Assembly (NCBI GenBank): GCA_014706295.1
Contig: JACSVZ010000007.1
Location: forward strand, 56,124,975-56,188,974
DNA from: Lycocorax pyrrhopterus obiensis
Taxonomy: Eukaryota; Chordata; Aves; Passeriformes; Paradisaeidae
Direction: 5' to 3'
DNA length: 64,000 nt
A program made the position numbers and the translations under genes. Positions 1 to 12,282 of this stretch are shown here, piece by piece (positions within the stretch are counted from its first letter, which is position 1; each line of letters begins with the position of its first letter). Below the pieces are notes generated by a model, which worked only from the letters and a program-made list of their open reading frames with translations, searched no databases and was not told where the DNA came from.

Positions 1-1979
1 TTGGGACCGAGGGATGCTGGCAACTTTGGGAAAGACATAGACAAAGAAATTCCTTTCAGCTTTTACTGGTATTGTAGAGACAGTATGGTCTGATGGACAG
101 AATAATGTCTAAGAGCAAGTGTACCCTTATGGTCTGTGGAGACCTCAGGGTTCTGATGCTTGTGGGGGAATCCTTGTCTCCCATATTGAGTCTGAGCTCC
201 TGGTGGCTGGGAATCTGCCTACCATAACCTGCTTTTCTCCAAAGCTTTTATTTTTAATTTTTCCATTTCCAAGTATTGAGCAGTGAAGCCAATACTTATA
301 GTAATAGACCAAAGAAAAACATTACCTTTTTTGAGTATTCACAAAGGACACTTGATAAAAAATTCTGTTTCCTATTATTGTTATTGCTGAACAAAATGAA
401 ATGAAAGATGTTGGGGTGATGCCAGGGTGACGAGAGGGAGGGATTCACTTGTCCCCATTTTCCTGGCTGCTTTTTCTTTTCAGTCTCTAACTTCTCATCA
501 TTTCATGGACTTCAACAAAGTTACAGGGAAATGCAAGTACAGTAAACTGTAGCTTTTGTACCCCTGTGCTTTTTGAAATGAGAGCTCACTTGATGGGTTG
601 CAATGGGAGAATAATGAAAAAACGTAAATGGGGAAAACAAAGAACAGGGCAGGTTATTTTTTTCCCCTGGATACAGGGTGAAGCACTAAATGTCAGACCT
701 TTGTGAAATCCGAAGATATCAGTAAATCACCATCTAGGAAACATCCCAAACGCAACCGTAAAATCTGCTGCATGTGAAACACCATGAAAGAAAAGCAACC
801 TGCACTTTTCCTTGCAGGAGTGTAACGAGTCTGTTCTTCCCTTTCCCTGCTGCTGCCTGTTGCTGTGAGAGCAATTGTAAGAGCAGCACTGCTTGACACC
901 AGTGGCCTGTGCCAGGGGCAGATGTTCTGGCACTTTCCCAGATGTTCCGGGAAAGCAGAGGTGCTGGCAGTGCCCGGGCCAGCCTGCATCGCTGCACACA
1001 CCCTCCCCCATGCACACAACCCTCCCAGGATCCTCGTGTACTTCATGTCTCTGCAGAAATGCTAGTGAACAGCCACATGGAGATGGCTTCAGCGCACACT
1101 CTTGGGCAATTTTAATAAATTTAGCTACAGAAAGGAGCTGAATCGAACATGTGGGCTGACTGCTGCAAACTGCCTGGTTCTGGTTACAAGCTCAAGAAAT
1201 CGAGTGAAATAACATGCAAAGCTTAGCGTATCCTATCTAAGCCAGTGAGCAAGTCAGGCTTAGTGGGTTATTTGATGATATTTGATTCTCCCTCTATATG
1301 AATAACATCTGCAAATATGCTGAGTCTCTTTGGAATTGGTTTTGGTTTAAAAGAATTTGTTATTTAGAGCATTTCAATCAGTCACTCCCTGCCTTGCTGC
1401 TTTGGCTGGTCACAGTGTCACGTTTGAGCTTTCCCATCCCCTGCCTCAAGAAACATCATCCTCATAATAATCAGGTGCTTGTTATGGAAGCCTCCAAAGA
1501 CAACAGGAGAGAGCACTGATTCTATAAGCCCACTGCTGGGGGTTAGAAATGAGGGTGATGCTAAAGCAGGGAAAAAAGACAAAATTAAATAAAGAAAAAG
1601 ATCCAATTTCCGAAACTCCACTGGCTACATTTAGATGTCTCAGCAGCAGCCAGCTCAGTGCTAGGCTGCCTCACATGTGCATCCTGCCCCATGTCAGTGC
1701 ATCCACAAAGCTGCTGAGGCAAAGCCAGTGACACTGGCAGTGTTAAGCCCCCAGCCATCCAAAGTCTCTTCCTGACCAGCGATCTTTCTAGGAAGGAGCT
1801 CAACTGAACTGTTTGTCTTTTTCACCCCAATCAAGTCACAGGTGGGTGATGCTAGAAAAATTAGTAGCCACCACGCCTTTACTCCATCATCTCCATCACA
1901 CATCTAGAGGGCTTCTGCAACTGCCACCCATACCAGAGCGACAGCAAGCTTTCTTCCCTGTCTCAGGATAATAATACAA
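1..1979. other. Non-coding, nothing recognised
   Basis: No coding exon, RNA gene or repeat could be recognised on either strand. Open frames here are short, overlap each other in several frames and show no domain signature. AKT1 is expected upstream of ZBTB42 by comparison with human. I looked on the minus strand for its short first coding exon (N-terminal PH-domain start) and did not find it, so AKT1 is probably outside the window. Confidence 0.5.
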
Positions 1980-1984
1980 AAAGA

Positions 1985-2480
1985 CAACCTGGGACAGGCC
2001 AGAGGTACATCAAGTCCAGTGTCTTCTCTCCAGAAAAGAACAGCAGTGATGTGGTGAGATGAACGTAAGAATGGGGTAAGCAATCAGTGATGCTTCCCCA
2101 GAATATTCTTCACGCTGTCAGCACTGTGTGGCTTTATAAGCCCAAATCTGTGCACTGCATTTAACACCTTTTGGTGAATTCATTGACCATGAAATTTTGT
2201 CATGGTCCTCCAAACCCGTGCAGTCTTGACACCCTGAAGGTGCTGTATAAAGGAAATGCACACCTTAACTACAATCTCATAGAGAATCACCTCCTTTAAT
2301 TCATCCTGAATCCACAATCTTGCTGAGTTTATCTGCTGTTCCTGGTTCTTATCCTGGAAGAAAGAGGGAAGGCCTCATCTCCCCATAATGATCTTACCCT
2401 GCAGTCTCCTACCACCCCACCCTGAGTCCTCTCTCATGGAGGATGCAAGAGCTGTCCCTCTGCAACCACCCTGCAACTAT
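1985..2480 (-). repeat. Old, diverged CR1-like LINE tail
   Basis: The stretch from about 1989 (gggacaggccagaggtacat) matches imperfectly, by eye at roughly three bases in four, the widespread sauropsid LINE tail that reads 'gggtcagaccaaaggtccat' followed by 'ctagcccagtatcctgtct'. The next block near 2080-2100 also follows that repeat's order. The right boundary is uncertain and similarity fades after about 2440. The wording corresponds to the reverse complement of the element, hence minus strand. A second copy of the same family lies at about 57930 in the CEP170B intron. The identification is from memory of the consensus. Confidence 0.45.
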
Positions 2481-2814
2481 GTGGCCCTGTCTGTGGCAAG
2501 TTTGGGACTGGGAATGATCTACACACAAGCTCAAAGACAGTCTCCTGTCTGGTAAGACTTAAGCCTCACCCAGGCAGTGTGGCTTAATTCATCGGTGCCC
2601 ACAAGGAATGCAGGTACCCAAGTGCCAGGCATGAGAGCCAGCAGCATGGCAGCAGATGGAGCAGACAGTACCCTGGCCTCTGGATGTGTTTAGACAGACA
2701 TCAGTGCTTTGCAACCATAATTTTTCCACAATTTTCCCAACTTTACCTCTTCTTCCTTTCCAGACTTTAGGGTAAGCAACCTTAAAAGCAGCTCCAGAAG
2801 TGGGCAGGGGCTAA

Positions 2815-3258
2815 AGAAGAAAGTCCCAGAAAAGGCATCTGGGCAGGGGAAGGTGGGAGGGAGGCACATGCCCGTACCCACCATCACCAGCCTGCCTGAA
2901 AAGAGAACTAATATCATTTGTGTGGGATTTTCCTCCCCCTCCTGCAGATCAAAAGGACAGCAGCAATGCAATCTGCTGTTTGTGTAGGAAATGTGTCAGA
3001 AGAAGGAAAGAGGGGATACACATGGGAACATCTGCTCTAAGAAGCCACTTGAAAATTAACCATTTAGGTCCTGATCCAGGGAGCACCTGCCTAGAGTTAA
3101 GCCTCGATGAGACTGGGGCTGTGCATGTTCAAGGCACCTTCTGCAAAGTCCTGGAGGAGGATAAGGGTGATGAGCACTTCTTCCTCAGACTGGGCTCACG
3201 TTGGCAGAGTGGAGCCCTTCCTGGTGCTGCTGGGCAGGAACATGCAGGCTCACTCTGA
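2815..3258 (+). pseudogene. Open frame encoding a BED-type zinc finger (relic or orphan exon)
   Basis: A frame open from 2815 to the stop at 3256-3258 contains a nearly complete BED finger at 2920-3063. It starts VWDF, has the cysteine pair C-x2-C in AICCLC (first Cys codon 2974-2976), then GTSALRSHLKINH with histidines at 3046-3048 and 3061-3063 (H-x4-H). The GTSxLxxHL wording matches BED fingers of the ZBED4/ZBED6 kind and of hAT-family transposases, where the finger binds DNA. The tryptophan-to-cysteine spacing is slightly longer than usual. After the finger, about 65 residues follow with no recognisable transposase or other domain before the stop. There is no ATG ahead of the finger (the frame enters with GTG), and an acceptor-like pyrimidine tract plus cctgcag lies inside it at 2931-2947. 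It may be a decayed hAT element, a pseudogene, or a single exon of an unannotated gene. The finger is seen; function is not known. Confidence 0.55.
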
Positions 3259-6200
3259 TGGCTCTGCTGAAGATGTGGGAAGAATTGTGGCTGGCCAGAG
3301 TTCTGCATCTCCATCGAGGCACACCTGGACAAATATAAGGTTTGTAATGTGGCTCCCTGAGTCACTGGTGCCAAGAGCAGGGCACAGGGGAGACAGGACT
3401 TTTTATCTCATTTGTCTGTCAGGCTTTAACCACCAAACTTCTCCCTTCTACTGCTCTACTTGTTGTTCTCTGCCTCTTTCTGCATCAGCTGGACCTGGCA
3501 GCCCACAGAAGAAGCCATTGCAGAAAATTAAAGGTGGGAGCAGTGCATCTGTCTGTGACTATTACAAGTGCCCTGATCACTCACGACCGCCCCTCGTGAC
3601 CTTTGCACAAAAACTTGTCACTGGAATAAAGTATTTGCTGACCTGGCCTTGTAACACTGCCACACATAAAAATAAGTACAGTGGAGAAACAGAAAAGTAA
3701 AAAAAAAAAAGGAAAAGGTCGAATTCTTTCTTCCTTCTGCGTATAAAATTAAAAATCTCACATTGTCCCAGTGCAACAGAGTTGAGCACAGAAGGGAAAA
3801 AACAGCCCTGTGTTGTTCTAGGCCAGGCGCCAGAACAACTTGTGTGAGTTTGTGCTGGCAGCCGTGTCCTCCGGCCGAGGGTCCGTGCTCAGCCACCGCA
3901 CAGAGCCGACACCACCGACCCTTCCTCCCAGGTCACTGAGTCACCTTCCTGCCAGCCCCCTGCCACCCCAAACCTCCCAGGCACTTCAGCAGAGGTTGCT
4001 TTTTTTCGTTTGTTTGTTCATTTGTTTGGTGTGTCCTGTAAGACGTGTCCCATGATTGTCATCTACTAGCCGGGGTGGCAGACGAAAGACTGCCGCCTCT
4101 GTGAAAACATCAGCCTTAACCTGGTTTTGGACACAGTCCATCAAATCCTTTACCCAGAGAAATACCTTTACACAAGTATTTAAGTCAACAGGAATCCTTG
4201 TATGAGTAAAGGATTGTGGGATTTAGCCTTTATGCATCTGATTTTTCCAGTAAATAAAATGTACTTTTTTCACCATTTTTATCCTTTCACTGTTCCTTGG
4301 TGTTTGCCTATTTCCCCAGAGTACCCTATGATTCCAAACATCATTTACCTTGCAATTCCTTTCTTTCCCATCTCTGTTCTATATAAACTTTGCTAGTTTT
4401 GCCCACCTTACCTGTATGCATGAATCAAATTGGCAATCTGATCTCCAAGTTAGGAGAGAGATTGTTTGGATTTCAGCTTCTGCATCAGAGCCTATCTTCT
4501 CAGTATTGAGTCCACATCAAATGCAGTGCTGGAAGAGCTGGGGGAATTCAGGTAACTCACAATAACCAAACAAAAAAAAAATTCCTCTTTAACTAAATTT
4601 TTGTTAGAACTGATCTTAAAAGGACCTCTGCTTTCCTTTTCTATCCCTGCCTTCTTAAGAGTCTGGTCTAAATGCATGCAGTCACAAATCCTCTCCCATA
4701 TTCATCCCTAAGATGCAGCAGAGAGCCTGAGAGTATCCCAGTAACAAAGGTGTAGTTTGAACGTTGCTCAGGACTAGAGCTGGAGGCTATCTCTACTTCA
4801 CTTGGCTGAAAATAAGTACTTAGCCTTTTGGACTACGGAATTAAAGGGAGGCACAAGCAGCAGCACATCACACCATGTACACTGCTGGCTACAAAAACCT
4901 CGGGTCCTACAGTCACCCCAGCCCAATGGACCCTCTAGGCACATCATCAAGTCTGGGTCATGAAGGTCACACAAAAAAGGGAGATGTAAAAACCACAGGG
5001 TTTTGGCTCACTGCTACTTCTTCTGCAACTCTCCCAGTCCATTTAGTTTTACTTTTAGCTTCTTCTGCAAAGGGGCATTTCATCATTGTGCCAGCTTCTA
5101 CAAAACCCCTTTGTCTACCAAACGATCACCAGCACCATTTCCACGACAGTGCTCCATTCATCCCATTCTGCTGTGACCAGGTGACATCCTACCAGCGACA
5201 CCCACAGGTCCCCGGCAGGTGATCACCATTCCAGGTTGTTCCTTTCACTTATTAACTGTTATGGGCTGGCCTCCAGGCTAAGTCTGGTGCTGAGTGTCTT
5301 TTGCTCTTTAGCAAGTGTCACCAGGTTCACCAGATGAGACTGACACTTTGCAAAAGCATCTGGAGTACATCTTAATGAGCCGGTATTTCTTCCCAAGGCT
5401 TTGTACCTTTTCTGACATCTCTACCATCCCACTTTATTTCCGAGAGCAAACTACTGAAATCCTTCTCCTCCCTGGGTGCAGGTAGAGCTCAGGCTGGTGG
5501 CTGTGTTGCAAGAGGAACTCAGTAATGTGATACCCTGGATCTCAGACTGCAGCCTGAACTTCCTGATGCAGTGAAGTCTGTTGCTTTGTTGTGAAGCCGT
5601 GATGCAGGAGCAAAGTGTTGAGGACACAAGTACGGGCTCTGAAATCAAAGCTCTTCCACAGGCAGGGGTCTACCTGCAGCTAAATTCAAAACCTACTCAG
5701 GTTTCAGGGAGTCCGTTCCCCCTCACTGCACCTTCACCTCGGTACTAAGTGCTCGTCTTCCCACAGACCCAGTCGGGTGACCAGCTTCAGGTATCCAACT
5801 CTGCAGCCACATTCTGAAGCTTAATGTTATTCACATCTTTCAGTGATTCATTAAAACAGGACTTACACTGAAAGTCTAATTAAGACTGAAGTCCCACATT
5901 CATTTCCAGAGCAGTAAAAGGCAAGTTATGTAAACTCACAGCAAGTAATTCTTCTTTTACCAGAAGAGCAACATAAAAGCATAAAACACAACCATAGGCA
6001 AAACAGTAAAAGAGGGGAGCAAAGGTTCTGGCAGACAGTACGTAAGAGAAGGAAGTCTAGAAAGACATTTTTATTTGCATTTCTTACATTACATTCTCTG
6101 GACTTCCCCTCCACCTGAATACATCAGAGGGAAGTGGAGCAACCAGTGTGATGGCTACTGTACAACCTTCAGACAAAAGCAGCTCATTTTGACTAGAAAA

Positions 6201-9200
6201 ATGGTCTGTCTTGCTCTCCTCATCCCTAGCCTCCCATTTCTCTCTCCATACCTGGGGCTGGGCTGCTCTCAGGCACAGGCTTGGAATTCAGGCTCCCAAA
6301 GGAGTCAAGCAGAGACAGCACACCGAGCCCAGCTTCTCTCTGCACAGAGCTCCCTGACTCACCCCAAAATCCTTCCTATCCAGTGTCACCAAAATCTTCA
6401 TCCCAGCTCCTCTGACTAGATTGTGAGCAACATCAAGGCAAGGTTGAGGCATGGCAAAGAGCAAGACATGCCCATGCTGAAGGGGCCAATAAAACAGCAC
6501 AAAAAGGATACGAGGGTGAGGGAAGAAGAAAACATCCTAGGAGGATGAGGAATAGGGTCAGAAGATGATGCCAGTGTGAGCACTCCAAGTTACAGAAGGT
6601 TTGGAGGTGGGAACAGGGAGCTTGGTTTTGATTCAGAACCTGATAAAAGGATAAAGGAATAGTAGAGGGGATTGGTGCAGCTCTGGGGACGTGTTTGGGA
6701 GGGCAGGAGCGGGTATCACCAAGGCCACCAACAGATACTGTAGCAATGACAGTCTGAACTGTGTAACACAGGGAAGTTTTAGTATGGGCAATGGAGAAAA
6801 GTGTTATGTCTGGGATTTTCTTACTTTAACAGGCATCTGGGATACTTGTTTGTTTGTACTCAGGCTAGGTTGGTTTGGAAATCCCATGGAAAAGCAAAAC
6901 TTAAGAGAAGACTGATATGAAATACCACACATGTGGGAAAAGAGCGAGTCTTTTATGCCCTGAGATTGCTGATTTATCTAATGAGGAACCCAACACTTGC
7001 TCTAAGAACACGTTCAGCCAACCCCACAAGTCCCAGGAGAGGAATGGATCCTACTTAAGAGACCTTTTGCAGATAGTGGGATAAATATTCCAGATCTCTG
7101 ACTTACAAAGCTCAGGGCAGCAGTTGGAGGTAAAAATTGATTTGTCCTGGAATGAAATGTTTTCTGAGGAACTGCTGCTACAGTTGTATCAGAACATCTC
7201 TAGTACGAAGCCCTTTATTCTAGGTTATATTTTTTGCTTAGCAAGTATTTTCATCCTGAGATTTCCCAGTCCTAATCTAGCAAAACACTTCTGCAGTATT
7301 AAGGTCTCTTCTGGGAGTTACCAAAATAAAGTGCATTGTTAACACGGTGCATTATTTGCTTACAAATAGAGCAACGCCAATTAAATTCTCTCCTTTAACA
7401 AGAAATTAGTAACTCTACACTGGACCCTCAGTGAGGATACAGCAGCTTCTGATTTAAAGACTTTTGTCTGGGTCTGATAAATTTTATGTCTGGTCCCTAA
7501 GCAGACACCAATTTTGTCTCTTACTGTCCACTGGTATTTATGGCCTTTCACTGTCCTTCTCTATATATCCTGCTACGAACTTCTATACACCTGTTATTTT
7601 ATAATGTGGGTTCTCATGTTCCTTCCCAGGCATAGATAAATAAATAAAAAACCCCAAATATTAAAAAGGAAGGAACATGCTTAATTGTATTGGAATTTTT
7701 AAATTAATTTGGCAAAGAAAACCCAAGCAATGTTAAAATACAGCTGCCAGGGTGATGAACAAGGGTGAAAGAGGAAAAAAACCTCCGAAAGAAGAGTGTG
7801 CCTTATCAATGCCATGCAAATTCCCTTCACCATTGCAAAGCAAGAAGCGTGCTCTCTTTACTGAAAAAGCAATGGATTTATAAAGGCTGAAAAGGTACCT
7901 TCATTTACCATTCCTAGAAAAACAGAACACAGTAGACTGTAAAAAAAAAAAAAACAACCAGAAGTTAAGAGTTAGGAAAGCTGAGTGAAACCATGGAAGA
8001 TGAATAACTGAGTGAAAGCTGCCTCCCAGATGCTGACAGTGGAGCCGAGGTACAGGTGTGATATTAAATGCCTGGCTGGCTCGGACAGGGATGCTGTAAG
8101 CTCTCACTGCAGAGTCGAACGTGACCTGTGCCAGTGGTAACTCTGCAGAGTCCTTTTTGATTTTAATGTGTGTTCCTAGATTGATGCAGCCTTATTGACA
8201 GCCACGCTATGGCAAATAGAACAGTATGTAATTCATACATGCAACTTAGTGCCACCAGCCTCTCTGTTTGGTAGGGTGACTTGACAACAGCCCTGGCTGC
8301 TCCAATATATACTCACAAATACTGCAGCACACGCAGGGTCTCGTTATCAGGGAGAAATCAGCAGGACAGCCATAAAACAAATAGGACTCACATAAGCACA
8401 CTGCTGAGGAGACTGTCTGCAATATATGCTCTGATTAATGTCTGGAATGGCAGCAGTGCAAGTTAATGCTTTCTGGAGTCTTGGATGACATGCTTGAAAA
8501 GATCTTTGGGAAAGTCGTGCCCACTTTTATGACTTGACTGCAAACTGAGCAACTCCCCAAATGCTGACCTTGGATTTGACTGCAGGGTAAGTGCTGGAGG
8601 AGATTGCTAACTGGGGAAGTTCCGTGGATGCCAAGGGCGGCTCCTTGTCTTACCACCATCAGCTCTGCATCTTTTGGGGTTAAATTCCTCCCTGTTTCAC
8701 AGGAGGGAATGAAGCATTCAGTCCTTCTAATGCTCGCTGCTGTCTGCAAGGGATAAAACAGGCTTTGAAAAAGTTTGGAAGAACTTCTGCACATAAACCT
8801 CACTATGACCAATGCACTTAAAATAGCTTCAATCCTGCAAGTATTAGACAGTTTCAGGCCCTGACTCTCCCTCTGAAATGCAACTGGACTATCACAAAGA
8901 AGATGTCCTATAAAAAATAAAAGAACATAAAAGCACTGAAATCATGTAGAAACAAACACAAAGAGGCTTCTGCCCAATGCGGTGAGAGAGAAAACGATTA
9001 AATCACATGAAAAACCTGTTGCTACCGCTTCTGCATCTGGCCAACAAAGAGGGCTAGAGAGGCCCCACTCAGTAAATACCTACTCTTGTTGGATCAAAGG
9101 GGTAAGAATGGAAGCGAGTCCTCAGGCTTTATGGACCTGATCCAGTTGGTTTTTCTACTAATTTCTGTGGGCTTTGGCTGGCGTCCAGGCAGCAAAAACA

Positions 9201-11039
9201 ACCAGGAGCAGGGCTAGCCTTGCCTGGCAAGTGGAAGCCCTGCCAGCACCACTGATTTTTACTCTCTCTCTGCCCTAAAGCCGGGCTTTCTGCTCAACTC
9301 TGGAAGGCTCCATAGGCAGCAAAAGGCTTGTTGGAGCCCAGGAAGGTTTTAGCCAGACCCAGGAGTGCACAAGGCTGCACAAGGATGCCCAAAACAGTTG
9401 CTCCCAACAGCTTCCATCAGTCCCCATCCAGCCATCCTGATGTTTGGTGGCACAGTGGTTGTGATCTCCTCCGAGCACAGGCAGCAGTCACAAAGTTCTG
9501 TATTTGCCAAGCAGCTCTGCCTGGCTCTGCTCCCTTGAGGAAGGACTGAAAACAGAGCCTTCTCTGGGCTTGGTGGGAGGGGAGCCCTCAGCCTGAGAAG
9601 GGCTCAGGGGCCAGGGAGAGGAAAGCAGATAGTTTGCTCACCCTGTCGTGCTCTCACGAGGGCTGTCAAAAACGCAGGAGCTCTCGGAATAAAGTTTCTG
9701 GGGCAGTTCTTCCTGTTGCCTTGCTTCCAGTAATGACTTTGTGCTTGTTTACATTAGAGAGTTGTACTACCAGTATTTTATACGACCGTAGCTAAATCAG
9801 TACAACACCTGTATTGTACCCAGCGTTGCCTTGGTGTGAAGGTGAGTATAGTATTTCTGTGTCCTGAAAAAGCAAGCCAGCCACATGCCAAATGGATACT
9901 TAGAGGAAATGGGAATGCTGTTATATTTTCTGACATTTCAAACTCGATAATGACCACAGACTTACTGTGAAATTGTAATTGGTTTCCTAAAAATAAGATG
10001 CCATGAGATTGCAGACAATTATACCAAGCTTACAGCACCCAAATAGGAACTAAAACCTTGGTTCCTTTTGTAATCTTGTTTTTTCTCAACTTATTTATTA
10101 AAGGGCAGAGGGTAAAATGAATTATTAATTACACAAAATAAGGGATTTCTGCCAAGAAGCCTAATTCATATGAGCACAAGATCCTGCCTAAACATTTCCA
10201 GTGTACAAAGACAACAAAACCCCACAAGTTAGCAAATCCACAGAGTAACTTCATGGAGATTGCACTTGCACTTTGGGGAAGAAATTGCTCCACTTTTGGT
10301 AGAGCCTGTGCAGGCTGTGACTGCAGGATGACACCGTCTTTAAAGGACAGAGCTCCCCAATCCTGTCTGCCATGGTGGACAGAGAGATAAAGCTCTCAGC
10401 TTTACTGAACGGTGACAGATTTAACCCCAGGACCTTTAACTCTTTCGCTGAAGCTGGGCACCTCCACATTCTGGGCTGGAGTTTTCCAATTCATATCTTA
10501 AAGCTGACAGTATTGCCAAATACTGTTATTCTGAGAAGACCTTTGTGACAATGCAATCATTAATGCTCAAGCCCACCCAAATATCCTGGCATTCACTGCA
10601 AATGGAGTTAAACATTTGAGGTCCATGGGAGAAAAGTGGTGTTGGTGAATGCAGACCCCGGCTCCTGTGGCAAAGAGCTTAAATATAACATATCAGAAAT
10701 CCAAATTAAATTGAATTAAATCCAAATTAAACCTGATGTTTTAATGTGCTAATGCTACCATTGTAGAAAAATGTGGAAAAAATGGATTAAAAAAAAAAAG
10801 TTGCTATTTTGTAAATATTACAATCTAGTCAAGGCAACCTAGAGGAAGGAAAGGGAAAGGACTTTGCCTGCTGTACTTGTTGGAGGCTAAAGCACAATCT
10901 GGAGACTCCAACTGGCACCACGCAGGGCGTTCGCTGGGGAGCTCTGAAGTGCCCCCGGTGCTGCGCTACCCCTCTACTCTCCCTTACCCACCAGCACTCT
11001 CACATTCATCCCTCATAAACCTCAACATCCACTTCGACC
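3259..11039. other. Non-coding upstream region, no gene recognised
   Basis: Base composition is ordinary, with no CpG island. A 197-codon open frame at 3107-3700 overlaps the BED frame in another phase but has no recognisable domain; a frame of that length is expected roughly once by chance in a window this size. A minor CpG-richer patch lies at about 3860-3930. A/T-rich low-complexity stretches occur near 7640-7740 and 10680-10820. No AKT1 exon, tRNA or CR1 copy was recognised. Confidence 0.5.
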
Positions 11040-11612
11040 CGGAGCCTCAATCCACAGCCCCCTGCCTCTGCCTCCCCTCCCGGCGCTGCTGCAGCCCCGA
11101 AGATCTGGGACAACCCAGAGCAGCGACATCCCGGGCCGCTTCCAGCGGGGCTGGAGCGGCTCCGGGGCTCCGGCAGCCGCAGCTTCCCAGCGGATTTTGG
11201 CGGCGTCTGCTGGGTCCGAGCGGGGTGGGAACCCCAGCGGGAACCCCGCGCCCCCCTCCTCGCAGGGCGCTCACTTTTGATGCGATTACAGCTAATTAAA
11301 ATTTAAAATTCAAATCAACTATCGAAAAGGTCATCTTGAAAAATCCGTCGGCATTTGGTATTTATCAGCTGGCGCGCAACTACAGATAAACCCGGGGGGC
11401 GGGGGGGTGTGTGTGGGGGGGAAGCGCCGCGCCCCTCGCCCCATCCCCGCAGCGGGGCCGGCGCCGCGCAGCTCCCGCGGCCGCGCTGTCCCGGCCCCGC
11501 GCTCCGCGGCACGTCGGGCTGCAGCGGGCGGGCGGGCGCGCCCTGTCCGCGGCGGCGCAGCGGAGTTGGGAGCGGGACGGCGGCGCTGCCAATGCAGCGG
11601 CCGGGAGGGGAG

Positions 11613-11669
11613 GGCGGCAGCAGCGGCGGCAGCGGCGGCAGCAGCAGCAGGAGGAGGAGGAGGCGGCGA
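11613..11669 (+). repeat. GGC/AGC/AGG triplet-rich tract
   Basis: Inside the CpG island, imperfect trinucleotide runs follow one another: GGC mixed with AGC, then AGC, then AGG, then GGC again. The tract lies upstream of the first candidate donor (11926), so it would be transcribed in any first exon starting to its left. Such purine-rich triplet tracts are often length-variable; no polymorphism can be seen from one sequence. Confidence 0.8.
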
Positions 11670-11749
11670 GGGGGAGGGCGCAGGCGGCAGCGCGCACCGG
11701 CCGGCGGCGGCGGGGCTGGCCGGGGCGGCGGGGCCATTGTGTGCTCCAG

Positions 11750-11926
11750 ACGGGGACACGGCCGCTCGCTCCCGCACCCTCGCCCGCACCCGCGGCTCGC
11801 AGCAGCGAAAGTATCGCGAGAGCGGCCGGCGAACAACCTGCTCTGCCACAGCCCCGCGCCGCGCCCGCGGAGCGCCCGCGCCGCCGCCGCGCACATGCGG
11901 ACGCCGAGCGCCGCCGCCGCCCGCCG
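11750..11926 (+). other. ZBTB42: Candidate upstream alternative first exon (5' UTR) of ZBTB42
   Basis: The right edge is defined by a strong donor, CCG|GTGAGT, after 11926; the left edge is a guess within the CpG island. An ATG at 11895 opens MRTPSAAAAR. If this exon is spliced to the acceptor at 13299, that frame runs CGG-TTA-TGA and stops at once, giving a 12-codon upstream ORF rather than a longer ZBTB42 protein. The donor is seen; the use of this exon is inferred. Confidence 0.35.
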
Positions 11927-12252
11927 GTGAGTAACGCGGGGAGACCCGCGGAGCGGGGAAACGCGGGGGGGACCCGCCGCCGCGCCACACCCCGGCGGGG
12001 GAAAGTCCTCCCCGCAAAGTTGGGGAGCGCGGCTGTGAAGCGGGGAGATCCCACAAGCGGCTCCGCGGTGCTTCCCCCCGCCGGCCCCCCCAGCGCTGCG
12101 CGGAGCCGGGCACCGGCGAAGGTCACCGCGGCGGGCTGCGGGGAGCAACTTTGCCGCGGGAGGTGGGGTCCGGGCTGGGGGCTGGTGGTGGCGAGAGTGT
12201 CGGGGGGGGGGGGGGCGGGCTCGGGGCAAGTTTGTGGGATTTAATCGCGGGC

Positions 12253-12260
12253 TATAAATG
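12253..12260 (+). promoter_or_regulatory. ZBTB42: TATA box (TATAAATG)
   Basis: TATAAA lies in a locally less G+C-rich pocket of the CpG island, about 320 bases before the donor at 12574. A start site would be expected around 12280-12290. E-boxes CATATG (12322-12327) and CAGCTG (12343-12348 and 12381-12386) follow directly. CAGCTG is a preferred site of myogenic bHLH factors, which would fit the muscle expression known for ZBTB42, but the sites are so close to the expected start that they could lie in the transcribed leader. Confidence 0.55.
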
Positions 12261-12282
12261 GGGCTGCTGGAACTTTAAAAGG

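Noticed and set aside
1..11040. AKT1 exons expected to the left of ZBTB42
   Set aside because: No sequence matching the N-terminal PH-domain exon was found on the minus strand; AKT1 is probably beyond the left end.
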